Assembly: GCA_023432845.1 (NCBI GenBank)
Contig: JAEZEY010000229.1
Span: 1 to 15,356 of the forward strand
Reading direction: 5' to 3'
DNA: 15,356 bases
Source: Pseudomonadota bacterium
Lineage (GTDB): Bacteria; Pseudomonadota; Alphaproteobacteria; Rhizobiales; Xanthobacteraceae
Part shown: positions 7,971-14,585 of the stretch, one piece after another
How positions within the stretch are numbered: the stretch's first letter is position 1
Layout: every line of letters starts with the position of its first letter
Notes under the pieces: model-generated
Told to the model about the DNA's origin: nothing
Databases searched by the model: none
Seen by the model: the letters and a program-made list of their open reading frames with translations, nothing else
Program-made: the position numbers and the translations under genes

Positions 7971-7994
7971 GGCAGCACGATCGTTCGTGCCGCC
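7971..7994 (-). terminator. Hairpin after the DUF5330 gene
   Basis: On the minus strand a 10-bp stem (GGCGGCACGA / TCGTGCTGCC, one G-U pair, 4-nt loop) begins 26 nt after the DUF5330 stop. The following tail has only a short T-run (CCGTTTGG), so it is a moderate terminator candidate between DUF5330 and sufE. Confidence 0.42.
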
Positions 7995-8020
7995 TCGCCG
8001 GGAGCCGGTTTGGATGTGGC

Positions 8021-8467
8021 TCAGGCTGCCGGGCGTCCGGCGCGGGCTTCGCGGCGCGGCGGCAGCGGCACCGGGGCGTGCCAGGCTGGCTTGAGGTCGG
8101 CGGCGGTCAGCGTGCCGTGATTGACGGAGGTGCCGAGCGCGCCGGTGGTCGAGACGCCGGCGATGCGGGCCGGCTCGTCGGCGGGCGCCGGCTTGTTGTC
8201 GGCGATCTGGCTGCTGACGAAATCGATGATGGTGCGCGCGCCGGCCTCGGCGCGATGGCCGATCGCGGTCGCGACCTTGCCGCCGACGACGCAGGCATCC
8301 GGATTGCGCTCGCAGAAGCCGCGCATGTCGGATACGGCGGCGCTGGCCAGCGTCACTGCCTGCACGGCATCGATCTTTGCCTCAGGCGACTGCGCCTTTT
8401 CACCGGTTCCCGGCAAAAGCACACATACGATCGTCACCCAGAAGGCCATTCGCAACAGAAAGAACAT
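8021..8467 (-). CDS. DUF5330 small exported/membrane protein
   Basis: This 148-aa protein has an N-terminal hydrophobic segment (about 3-20) that is either an uncleaved anchor or a signal peptide. A small helical core follows with two cysteines (Cys52 and Cys59 in FCERNPDAC) that could pair in the periplasm. The pattern MFFLLRMAFW, then SDMRGFC and NPDACVVG, matches what I know as DUF5330, a Rhizobiales family without known function. The C-terminal 55 residues are Pro/Ala/Arg-rich and look disordered. A GGGTGGG just before the ATG may serve as ribosome binding site. It is transcribed away from the histidine kinase gene, with a 425-bp control region between them. Confidence 0.82.
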   Translation of the reverse strand: MFFLLRMAFWVTIVCVLLPGTGEKAQSPEAKIDAVQAVTLASAAVSDMRGFCERNPDACVVGGKVATAIGHRAEAGARTIIDFVSSQIADNKPAPADEPARIAGVSTTGALGTSVNHGTLTAADLKPAWHAPVPLPPRREARAGRPAA

Positions 8468-8524
8468 GACCCACCCATTATCGTCCCCGACGGCTTTTGC
8501 GCCGCCTTGTATTCAAATTTAGCA

Positions 8525-8637
8525 GACAGGCTTGAACCTGTCCTTCGCGATGAAGTGCGCATTTGGATCAAACTTGCCGCGACTTCGACTCGAGTTTTCT
8601 GAAACTTGTACAAGTCCGCATTTGACTAAAATTTTAG
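8525..8637. promoter_or_regulatory. Cluster of palindromes and a direct repeat
   Basis: In 113 bp there are: a stem GACAGG-(6)-CCTGTC (8525-8542), an 8-bp palindrome ACTCGAGT (8588-8595), the 12-bp perfect palindrome ACTTGTACAAGT (8604-8615), and the 12-bp perfect palindrome CTAAAATTTTAG (8626-8637). A near-identical direct repeat, AAGTGCGCATTTGG at 8553 and AAGTCCGCATTTGA at 8612, is spaced 59 bp apart. Such clustering suggests operators for one or more dimeric regulators. I cannot name the regulator. Confidence 0.45.
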
Positions 8638-8715
8638 CGAACTTGATTTGACCCCGATGCCGCCGCATCCAACGGAATTTGCTGATGGTTACCGCGCCGG
8701 TAAGAATTATCGGGC

Positions 8716-8730
8716 TTAACGCGATGTTGA
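8716..8730. promoter_or_regulatory. Weak CtrA-like box (TTAA-N7-TTGA)
   Basis: TTAA (8716-8719), 7 nt, then TTGA (8727-8730): seven of eight fixed positions of the CtrA consensus TTAA-N7-TTAA. It lies about 165 bp upstream of the histidine kinase start. It is weak alone and noted because a second near-match lies between it and the gene. Confidence 0.22.
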
Positions 8731-8822
8731 GGCTCGATGGCAACCGAAATTTCACCATGAGAGCCGAATAGCGGCGATGTCCGCGCCGCTTCGGCGATGG
8801 CCAACGCTCCTTCCGCGCGGCC

Positions 8823-8837
8823 TTAGCTTTCGCTTAA
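8823..8837. promoter_or_regulatory. Candidate CtrA box upstream of the histidine kinase
   Basis: TTAG (8823-8826), 7 nt, then TTAA (8834-8837) matches the CtrA consensus TTAA-N7-TTAA at seven of eight fixed positions. It sits 55 bp upstream of the kinase start, a distance typical of a direct promoter target. The match is by eye; no score was computed. Confidence 0.4.
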
Positions 8838-8892
8838 GCCACCGCCCCCTAAGGTCGCGGCTCGAATAAGGGGCGCGTCTGCAAAAGGACGT

Positions 8893-10716
8893 GTGACAGG
8901 GACGGTGAGCGTTCTCACTCCACTGTGGCAATATGTCGATGCATTGGTGTATCCGGCCGCCCGGCAGGACGCGCTGACGGCCGCGCGCCACCGCGCCTTT
9001 ATTGCCCCGCGCCTGATCTTCAGCTTCGTGGCGCTCGCCGCTTTCCCGGTGTTCATCGCGCTCCGCGGCGTCCCGAGCGCGCTGGAACTCGGCGTCTTCG
9101 CCTGGCTCGTGGCGCCGATCCTGATCGCCTATTTCCTGTCGCGTACCGGCCGCTATGAGGCCGCTCATGTGCTGTCGTCGTTGGCGCTGACCGGTCTGGT
9201 GACGGCGGTTGCAATCTATAATGGCGGCATCGCCTCCTTCGCCGCGATCTGGCTGGTCGTGGTCCCGCTCGAGGCCTCGTTGTCGGCATCGCGCCGCGTC
9301 GTCGCCCTGGCTTCGCTCTTCGCGATCGCCGCCGCCGGCCTGATGGTGCTCGCTGGCGCCTACGATCTATTGCCGCCAGCGGCGTCGATCAGCGAACCGG
9401 GCGCGCTCGCCGCGCTCGGCGTGGTGTCGGCTGCCTTGTACGCCACCGGTCTGGCGCTCGGCGCCGAGCAATTGGCGCGCACCAGCGTCTGGCTGCGCTA
9501 CGCCGAAGAAGACCGCTATCGCCTGCTGGCGCGCAATATCACCGACGTGATCACGCGTCATGACAAGAACGGCGCGGTACTGTTTATCTCGCCGGCTGCC
9601 GAGGCCCTGTTCGGCACGGGGCCGGGCGCTTTGACGGGTCACGGCCTGTTCGACCATGTTCATGTCGCCGATCGCCCCGCCTTTCTGACGGCGCTGGCCG
9701 ACGCTTCGGCTCACCGCGAGGACCGCTCGGTGGAATTCCGCATCCGTCGGGGCGGCGACGGCGTCGAGGCCAGCCGCTTCGTGTGGGTCGAGATGCGCTG
9801 CCGCCCGCTCGAAGACGGCAGCGGTGCGCTTGACGGCGAACGTGAAGTGGTCGCGGTGATGCGCGACATCAGCGAGCGCAAAATTCACGAGCAAGCGATG
9901 GAGATCGCGCGCGCCGAGCAGGAACGCGCCAGCCTGTCGAAGAGCCGCTTCCTGGCCACAATGAGTCATGAGCTGCGCACGCCGCTCAACGCGATTATCG
10001 GTTTCTCCGAGATGCTGACCAAACAGGATCTGGTCGTGCAGCCGGAACGGCAGCTCGAATATGCGCGGCTGATCAACGAATCCGGTCATCACCTCCTCTC
10101 GGTGGTCAACGGCATCCTCGACATGTCGAAGATGGAGACCGGCAATTTCGAGATCACGCCCGAGCCGTTTGCGCCCGCCCCGGTGGTCACCGGTTGCTGC
10201 GATCTTCTGGCGCTAAAAGCGCGCGATTCCGGGGTCGAGATCAGGGCGAAGCTGGCGGCCGATCTGCCGGAAATCGTCGGCGACCGCCGCGCCTTCAACC
10301 AGATCCTTATCAACTTGATGTCGAATGCCATCAAGTTCACGCCGCGCGGCGGCAGCGTCACCGTCAGCGCCCAGCGAGACGGCCTCAGCATCTCGGTGTC
10401 GGTCGAAGACACCGGAGTTGGAATTGGCGACGCGGATCTGCCGCGGCTCGGCGAAGCCTTCTTCCAGGCGCGCGGCACCTACGACCGCCGCCACGACGGC
10501 ACCGGCCTTGGCCTGTCGATCGTCAAGGGGCTCGTCAAACTGCACGGCGGCGAGATCGACATCCGCAGCCGGCTCGGCGAAGGCACGCGCGTCACTGTAC
10601 GCCTGCCGATCGATTGCGAAGGACATAAAACGCTGGCCGATCCGATCCGGCTGGTGACAGAGCGGGCCGGCGATCTAGCCGCGGCCGCCAAGGTACTGGT
10701 GAAGAAAAGTGCGTAA
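8893..10716 (+). CDS. Membrane PAS-domain sensor histidine kinase, DivJ/PleC-like
   Basis: This is a 607-aa inner-membrane kinase that would phosphorylate a response regulator. In order it has: about six transmembrane segments (residues 40-190), a PAS domain (about 208-330, ending VAVMRDISERK), a short coiled linker, a HisKA domain with phospho-accepting His359 (SHELRTPLNAIIGFSEML), and a HATPase domain. The HATPase has N-box Asn478, G1 DTGVGI (506-511) and G2 GTGLGLSI (536-543). A 36-residue tail follows. Multi-helix membrane region plus PAS and core segments such as LINESGHHLL and VVNGILDMSKME recall Caulobacter DivJ, which phosphorylates DivK. Another PAS kinase of the same clade is possible. 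The GTG start follows AAAGGAC. The next gene overlaps its 3' end by 8 bp, and CtrA-like boxes lie upstream. Confidence 0.88.
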   Translation: MTGTVSVLTPLWQYVDALVYPAARQDALTAARHRAFIAPRLIFSFVALAAFPVFIALRGVPSALELGVFAWLVAPILIAYFLSRTGRYEAAHVLSSLALTGLVTAVAIYNGGIASFAAIWLVVVPLEASLSASRRVVALASLFAIAAAGLMVLAGAYDLLPPAASISEPGALAALGVVSAALYATGLALGAEQLARTSVWLRYAEEDRYRLLARNITDVITRHDKNGAVLFISPAAEALFGTGPGALTGHGLFDHVHVADRPAFLTALADASAHREDRSVEFRIRRGGDGVEASRFVWVEMRCRPLEDGSGALDGEREVVAVMRDISERKIHEQAMEIARAEQERASLSKSRFLATMSHELRTPLNAIIGFSEMLTKQDLVVQPERQLEYARLINESGHHLLSVVNGILDMSKMETGNFEITPEPFAPAPVVTGCCDLLALKARDSGVEIRAKLAADLPEIVGDRRAFNQILINLMSNAIKFTPRGGSVTVSAQRDGLSISVSVEDTGVGIGDADLPRLGEAFFQARGTYDRRHDGTGLGLSIVKGLVKLHGGEIDIRSRLGEGTRVTVRLPIDCEGHKTLADPIRLVTERAGDLAAAAKVLVKKSA

Positions 10717-11437
10717 GCGGAAGAGCCGAGCGGCGGTTGCCCAGATCGAAGAACCCACTTCCGGCGGCTTCGGCCGTCTGATCGTCGCGCGTCCGCGCGA
10801 GTTCGTGGGCGTTCTACTGGGTGGTACGGCAACGGTCATGATTTTCGTCAACGCGCTTGTCATGCAGAAAGGCCCGCATCCGGCGCCATTCTTCGCGGCG
10901 CGGCCGGCGCCGGTCGTTGCCCAGCCGACCCGCGTGCCGCCGGTGCAGAGCTTGCCCCCGGTGACTCAGCAACCCGCGGCGCCGGTTCTCAATCGGGTGC
11001 AGACCATCGCCAAAATCCAGCGCGAGCTCTCCAGGCGCGGCTTCTATGAGGGCACCGCGGACGGCATCTGGGGCGCCAAAACCGATGCCGGCGCGCGCGA
11101 CTTCGCGCAGTCGGCCGGCGTCAAGGTCGATCCCAATGCGCCGGAAGAGCTGCTGCGTGCCATGCAGGCTTCGACCGCCACCGCGGCGCCATTGCCGCAA
11201 CCGGCGCGCCGCGACCCGATTGCCGAGCTTATCGCGCCGTCGCCCCGTGTGCTCGCCGTCCAGCGTGCGCTGGCGGATTTCGGTTACGGCCAGATCAAGC
11301 CAACCGGCAATTTCGACGCGGCGACGCGCGTCGCGATCGAGAAGTTCGAGCGTGATCGGAAACTGCCGGTGACCGGCCAGATCTCGGATCGATTCGTGCG
11401 AGACCTGTCGGCGATGACGGGACGGCCGCTGGAATAA
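10709..11437 (+). CDS. Membrane-anchored protein with two peptidoglycan-binding domains
   Basis: This 242-aa protein has a short basic cytoplasmic end (1-30), one transmembrane helix (about 32-51), a proline-rich spacer (57-93), and two PG_binding_1-type modules. These span about 99-138 (KIQRELSRRGFYEGTADGIWG) and 178-236 (VLAVQRALADFGY through TGQISDRFVRDLSAM). It would sit in the inner membrane and grip the cell wall from the periplasmic side. No catalytic domain is visible, so it is a binder or sensor rather than a hydrolase. The GTG start overlaps the kinase stop by 8 bp; using it keeps the helix near the N-terminus, whereas later ATGs (from 10838) would cut the helix. Overlap with the kinase implies coupled expression and perhaps a shared job. 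Confidence 0.85.
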   Translation: MRKRKSRAAVAQIEEPTSGGFGRLIVARPREFVGVLLGGTATVMIFVNALVMQKGPHPAPFFAARPAPVVAQPTRVPPVQSLPPVTQQPAAPVLNRVQTIAKIQRELSRRGFYEGTADGIWGAKTDAGARDFAQSAGVKVDPNAPEELLRAMQASTATAAPLPQPARRDPIAELIAPSPRVLAVQRALADFGYGQIKPTGNFDAATRVAIEKFERDRKLPVTGQISDRFVRDLSAMTGRPLE

Positions 11438-11475
11438 CGGTCGATTGTCCGCGCTGCGGCGTGCTAGTCAGGCGC

Positions 11476-11826
11476 ATGCGGCTGAAATCAAGCATCTGGG
11501 TCGCGGCCTATGTGCGCCGCTGCAATATCGAGGGCGCCTTCGCCGTCGTGCGCAAGCGCGGCGCCGACGAGGCAGGCGCGATCTTTATCGTCGTCAACCG
11601 GCTGGACGGCACCGCGGTCTTGTACGGGCCGGCGCCGCAAACAGTGTTCGCCGAGGGCACGTCGACCGACCGCGCTTTCAGCGTCGTCGTCGGGCGCGAC
11701 GGACCGGCGCCGGAAGCGGATGTCGACACGAGGTTGCAGAAGGAAATTCGCTTCGATCCCGATCTCTGGATCGTCGAATGCGAAGACCGCGCAGGGCGGC
11801 ACTTTCTCGATCAGGTTGTCGCTTAG
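11476..11826 (+). CDS. DUF1491 family protein
   Basis: This 116-aa soluble protein has no known function. The opening MRLKSSIWVAAYVRRCNIEG, then GAIFIVVNRLDG, LYGPAP, and the close DPDLWIVECEDRAGRHFL are as I know them for DUF1491, a small alphaproteobacterial family. Start ATG 11476 gives this family N-terminus; an in-frame GTG at 11461 would add five residues. It follows the peptidoglycan-binding gene by 38 bp and is probably in the same transcript as the kinase. It converges with the DUF2336 gene with only 9 bp between the stop codons. Confidence 0.85.
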   Translation: MRLKSSIWVAAYVRRCNIEGAFAVVRKRGADEAGAIFIVVNRLDGTAVLYGPAPQTVFAEGTSTDRAFSVVVGRDGPAPEADVDTRLQKEIRFDPDLWIVECEDRAGRHFLDQVVA

Positions 11827-11835
11827 GATCAGGCT

Positions 11836-12810
11836 TCAGCGCGTCGCTTTGTAGGGCGTCGCCGTCTCGCGCGGATCGGCACGGCGGCTCTCGCGCGCCA
11901 GCGGCCGGCGCACCGTGCGGGCGTCCTCCTGGTAGACCGGCTCGTAGCGCCCCTTGTGCGGTGCTTGCGCGCCTGGCGCATCCTGTCGCCATAGCTCGAC
12001 CATGTGGCAGGCGGTGGCCAGCGAAATCTCGTCATAGAGTACGGCGAGGTCGAAGACGCGTTCGACCGACCGGCCGATCGCCGGATTGAGGAACAACAGG
12101 ACACGCTGCAGAACTGCGGCCTTGATGCCGAGCGCGCGCGCCATGATGACAATGGGTTCGCCGGAATCGTCCTCGGTGATGCGGCGGGCGAGTTCGCGAT
12201 CGATGCCGAGCGCCTGTTCGAGGACGCGGGCAAAGGAGGTGGGCTCGCGGTGCAGCGCTGCTTGCTCGAGTCGCGCGATCTTGTCGTCCGGCAGCGGCGC
12301 GATCAGTGCCGCCGGATTGGCGATGACATCAAGATTGGCGAGGATCAGTCGGCGGTCGGCGGGAGGTGCGTCGAGGAAGACGTCGGTCAGGCTGGCTGCG
12401 GCGATCGAAGACGTGGATTGCTGTGCTGGAGTGCCGTCCGGCGGCGCCGCTTCCGGCACGAGCGTGGCTTCGGGCGCAAACGTGACCTCGGGCAGCGCCG
12501 CTACTTCTGGCAAGGCTGGAAGTGGGGCCGGCACGCTGTCCGCGAGGCCAAGCTTGGCGAGGATGGCGGCGGGCGCCGCCGGATAATGCGACAGGCTGGC
12601 GGCAACCGCCGCGCGGGTGGTGTCGTCGACCGAGTCGATCAGACCGAGCGCCAATTCGACATATTGCGTAATCTCTTCGGCGCTATGCGCCGGCTTCTGC
12701 ACGTAGAGGTCGGTGAGGACACGCAGGAGGGTGGGACGCACGTCGACGCCGTCGCGGCAGGCGAGGTCGACGAGCCCGTCGATCGGTGAAATGCTGGACA
12801 GCTTGTTCAT
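11836..12810 (-). CDS. DUF2336 family protein
   Basis: This 324-aa cytoplasmic, mostly helical protein looks like DUF2336, a family of HEAT-like helical hairpins found in Alphaproteobacteria with no established biochemical role. Evidence is the N-terminal helical block (RPTLLRVLTDLY, EEITQYVELALGLID), the RAAVAASLSHYPAAP stretch, and the later DRRLILANLD and RVLEQALGIDRELARRI. Between about 88 and 140 is a Pro/Glu/Ala/Val-rich linker of degenerate LPEV/PEA units. The C-terminal 45 residues are basic and probably disordered. The gene converges with DUF1491 and is read from a 203-bp divergent region carrying a CtrA-like box 48 bp before its start. No membrane segment is seen. Confidence 0.82.
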   Translation of the reverse strand: MNKLSSISPIDGLVDLACRDGVDVRPTLLRVLTDLYVQKPAHSAEEITQYVELALGLIDSVDDTTRAAVAASLSHYPAAPAAILAKLGLADSVPAPLPALPEVAALPEVTFAPEATLVPEAAPPDGTPAQQSTSSIAAASLTDVFLDAPPADRRLILANLDVIANPAALIAPLPDDKIARLEQAALHREPTSFARVLEQALGIDRELARRITEDDSGEPIVIMARALGIKAAVLQRVLLFLNPAIGRSVERVFDLAVLYDEISLATACHMVELWRQDAPGAQAPHKGRYEPVYQEDARTVRRPLARESRRADPRETATPYKATR

Positions 12811-12851
12811 GCTACTTTGGACACACTTCGGCGCTCGCCGGACTTTAGGGT

Positions 12852-12883
12852 GGCCGCGTTAGCAGACCGTTAACCTTGCGGCC
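12852..12883. promoter_or_regulatory. Candidate CtrA box framed by an inverted repeat
   Basis: TTAG (12859-12862), 7 nt, then TTAAC (12870-12874) fits the CtrA consensus TTAA-N7-TTAAC at all but one fixed position. The box is bracketed by perfect arms GGCCGC (12852-12857) and GCGGCC (12878-12883). It lies 48 bp upstream of the DUF2336 gene and 140 bp upstream of the small basic protein on the other strand, so it could serve either promoter. Confidence 0.4.
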
Positions 12884-13013
12884 CCTTTAATCGTAAGCAC
12901 CGACCCGGCAGGTCCGTGGGTATCGAGTACAGTTTGGTGAGCGAGGTTTTGGGTTCGACAGCACATTGATACCGTAGCGAGACGGTAGGCCGGGGGCGGA
13001 ATAGGGGACTGCA

Positions 13014-13211
13014 ATGGGCGAAGTCATCCGTTTTCCCGAAGACGCCGGTCAGAGTATTGGCTTTGGCCGGGGTCGCTATGTCAATGCGAGTTCGGAGCCA
13101 GCCACGGTCATCATCCTGCCGGTCATTCGGATCGAGCGTGCGCCTGATGGGCTCGAGCCCGACCAGGGCAACAGTTCGGGCCGCCGCCGGCGCCGCCGGC
13201 TGGCGCGCTGA
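13014..13211 (+). CDS. Small basic protein, unknown function
   Basis: This is a 65-aa protein that I do not recognise by name. It starts GEVIRFPEDAG, a motif common at the N-termini of small Rhizobiales proteins. The middle has a hydrophobic strand-like stretch (ATVIILPVIRIER), and the end is a strongly basic tail of consecutive arginines. The start is supported by GGGGA 5 bp before the ATG. Coding status is supported by that site, by the intergenic position after a divergent region, and by the 26-bp spacing to the next gene on the same strand. The arginine tail suggests binding to nucleic acid or acidic lipid (inference). Confidence 0.6.
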   Translation: MGEVIRFPEDAGQSIGFGRGRYVNASSEPATVIILPVIRIERAPDGLEPDQGNSSGRRRRRRLAR

Positions 13212-13237
13212 ACAAGTACGAATCCTGAAGGGTCGCG

Positions 13238-13990
13238 ATGCCCGCAATGCCACGGATGCTGCCGCTTGTCGTCGCGATTCTGATCGCTCCCATGCTGGCC
13301 GGTTGCGGCCTCGGTGGCGATTTCGACGAGATCAATCCCAGTCTCGTCCGCGACAACATTCATGACTGGGTCGGCCGCGACAACGCCAAAGGCGAACCCA
13401 TCGCGCCGTCGAGCTTCGAACTGACTGACGAAGAGCGCCGTCTGCGCGACCTCGCGTATCCGTTGATCGAGCCGCCGTATCTGCGCCACAAGTTCTATTC
13501 GATCGCCAACGAATACGGGCTCAAGCCGGACATCGAGAAGGCGATGCTCAACCCGGCCGCCTATTACGACCATATGATGGACGACAAGGCGCGCTCGCCC
13601 ACGTCGCGGTATGCGACGCTGACCCAGGACATCCGGAACGACAGCGAGCGGTTACCGGGTTTCTTCTCGACGGCCACGCGGGTGATCGACTTCGACGCCA
13701 AGCGCTCGAAGAGCCTCGCCTTCATTCCCGGCCTGACTGCGGCCGAGCGCACCAATACGCTCAATCGCATCAAGGAAAACGACCGCGTTATCGCCCGGGT
13801 GCGGGCAAGCCTTGGTCGGCGCGTTGCCAATTACCGCTATGCACTGGAGCGGCTGGTGATCTCGTCACCGTCGCAGGAGGCGGTGACGGTGGAGCAGGCC
13901 CTCAACCGGCTGCATGCGGAAGTCTCACATTATCGCGTGCAAACCGCGCCGCCCTACCAGCGCGGCCCGAGCCTCGCCTTTCAGCGTTAG
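13238..13990 (+). CDS. Lipoprotein of unknown function
   Basis: This 250-aa protein has a lipoprotein signal peptide: a hydrophobic stretch (about 7-21) ending in the lipobox MLAGC, with lipidated Cys23. The mature part is hydrophilic and largely helical. It has charged stretches such as ELTDEERRLRDLAYPLIEPP, a Tyr-rich PAAYYDHMMDD, and a long C-terminal helical region (about 170-235) that may form a helical hairpin (TAAERTNTLNRIKENDR). I do not recognise a family. Residue 24 is Gly rather than Asp, so outer-membrane sorting is likely. AAGGG precedes the ATG at good spacing. It lies 26 bp after the small basic gene and is probably co-transcribed with it. It is convergent with DUF1254, 19 bp away. 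Confidence 0.82.
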   Translation: MPAMPRMLPLVVAILIAPMLAGCGLGGDFDEINPSLVRDNIHDWVGRDNAKGEPIAPSSFELTDEERRLRDLAYPLIEPPYLRHKFYSIANEYGLKPDIEKAMLNPAAYYDHMMDDKARSPTSRYATLTQDIRNDSERLPGFFSTATRVIDFDAKRSKSLAFIPGLTAAERTNTLNRIKENDRVIARVRASLGRRVANYRYALERLVISSPSQEAVTVEQALNRLHAEVSHYRVQTAPPYQRGPSLAFQR

Positions 13991-14009
13991 TTTTGAGATG
14001 ACGAGCCGA

Positions 14010-14585
14010 TCAGCGGCGCGGCGCCGGTGGCGCTGCTCCGGCTGTCTGCACTGCGCAGCGCGCATTGGCGATGGTGGCCTGCGCCATCGGCATCAGGCCC
14101 GGCTCAGGCGCCAGCGCGCGGATGGCAATGATACCTGACACAGTAGGCGACTCGACGATCAGCCGGTCGGCGGCGGTGATGTCCTCGTCTTCCGGCAGTG
14201 CGTTCTTCTGCTCCGGCGTCATCAAGTCGAGTTCGATAACGCGACGCCCGGCCGCGCGGTCGTTGATGGCGTAATAGGCGACGTCGTAGCGCGTATAGAA
14301 CGACACGGAGGTATAGGCGAGGCTGACCGGAACCGTCAGCTTGAGCGGACCATTTGACAAGTCGTAGCGGCAGACGCCGGCGGCGAAGGCCGGATCCATG
14401 AACGGCATTGCCGCCTTTTCGGGACGCGGCTGTGGCAGCGCGGCCACGGTGTTGGCCGGTGCATCATTCGTGAGCCGCGCAAAGGCATCCTGCGTCGCAG
14501 TGCGCGGCAGAAGGATGATGGTGGCGAGGTGAACGATGCCGCCCAGCAGCGCGCCGCCTAGCAGCAGAAGCAACCAGCGGATCAT
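14010..14585 (-). CDS. DUF1254 domain protein (membrane-anchored)
   Basis: This 191-aa protein has an N-terminal membrane anchor (about 3-26) and a periplasmic domain resembling DUF1254 (GVCRYDLSNGPLKLTVPV, then TSVSFYTRYDVAYYAINDR). Function is unknown. DUF1254 is usually seen fused to DUF1214 in one longer protein. Here the two domains are separate genes: this start codon overlaps the stop of the DUF1214 gene by 4 bp (ATGA). Tight coupling implies that the two products act together, perhaps as a heterodimer that mimics the fused form (inference). The C-terminal end is Pro/Ala/Arg-rich. No catalytic motif can be pointed to. Confidence 0.8.
   Translation of the reverse strand: MIRWLLLLLGGALLGGIVHLATIILLPRTATQDAFARLTNDAPANTVAALPQPRPEKAAMPFMDPAFAAGVCRYDLSNGPLKLTVPVSLAYTSVSFYTRYDVAYYAINDRAAGRRVIELDLMTPEQKNALPEDEDITAADRLIVESPTVSGIIAIRALAPEPGLMPMAQATIANARCAVQTAGAAPPAPRR

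Larger units (their letters stand above)
8468..8892. other. Divergent control region, DUF5330 / histidine kinase
   Basis: I accept no gene in these 425 bp; a 79-codon minus-strand frame (8519-8758) has no ribosome binding site or recognisable product. Positions 8500-8640 are markedly AT-rich for this window and dense in symmetric elements, which are listed separately. A GANTC site (GACTC, 8587-8591), the target of the CcrM methylase in this class, lies in the same cluster. Two CtrA-like boxes lie nearer the kinase. A 6-bp inverted repeat (CCTTAG 8821-8826, CTAAGG 8849-8854) brackets the promoter-proximal part. Confidence 0.5.

Noticed and set aside
8519..8758. 79-codon minus-strand frame in the DUF5330/kinase intergenic region
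   Set aside because: It has no ribosome binding site, its codon use is unlike the neighbours, and it covers the palindrome cluster. I see no recognisable sequence in it.
9367..10092. 241-codon minus-strand frame opposite the histidine kinase
   Set aside because: Shadow of a gene whose H, N, G1 and G2 boxes are all intact on the plus strand.
12004..12789. 261-codon plus-strand frame opposite DUF2336
   Set aside because: Arg/Gly-rich shadow translation without motifs. The minus-strand product has coherent helical repeats and family features.
13057..13365. 102-codon plus-strand frame overlapping the small basic protein and the lipoprotein start
   Set aside because: It overlaps two better-supported starts with ribosome binding sites, and its translation is Arg/Ser-rich shadow sequence.
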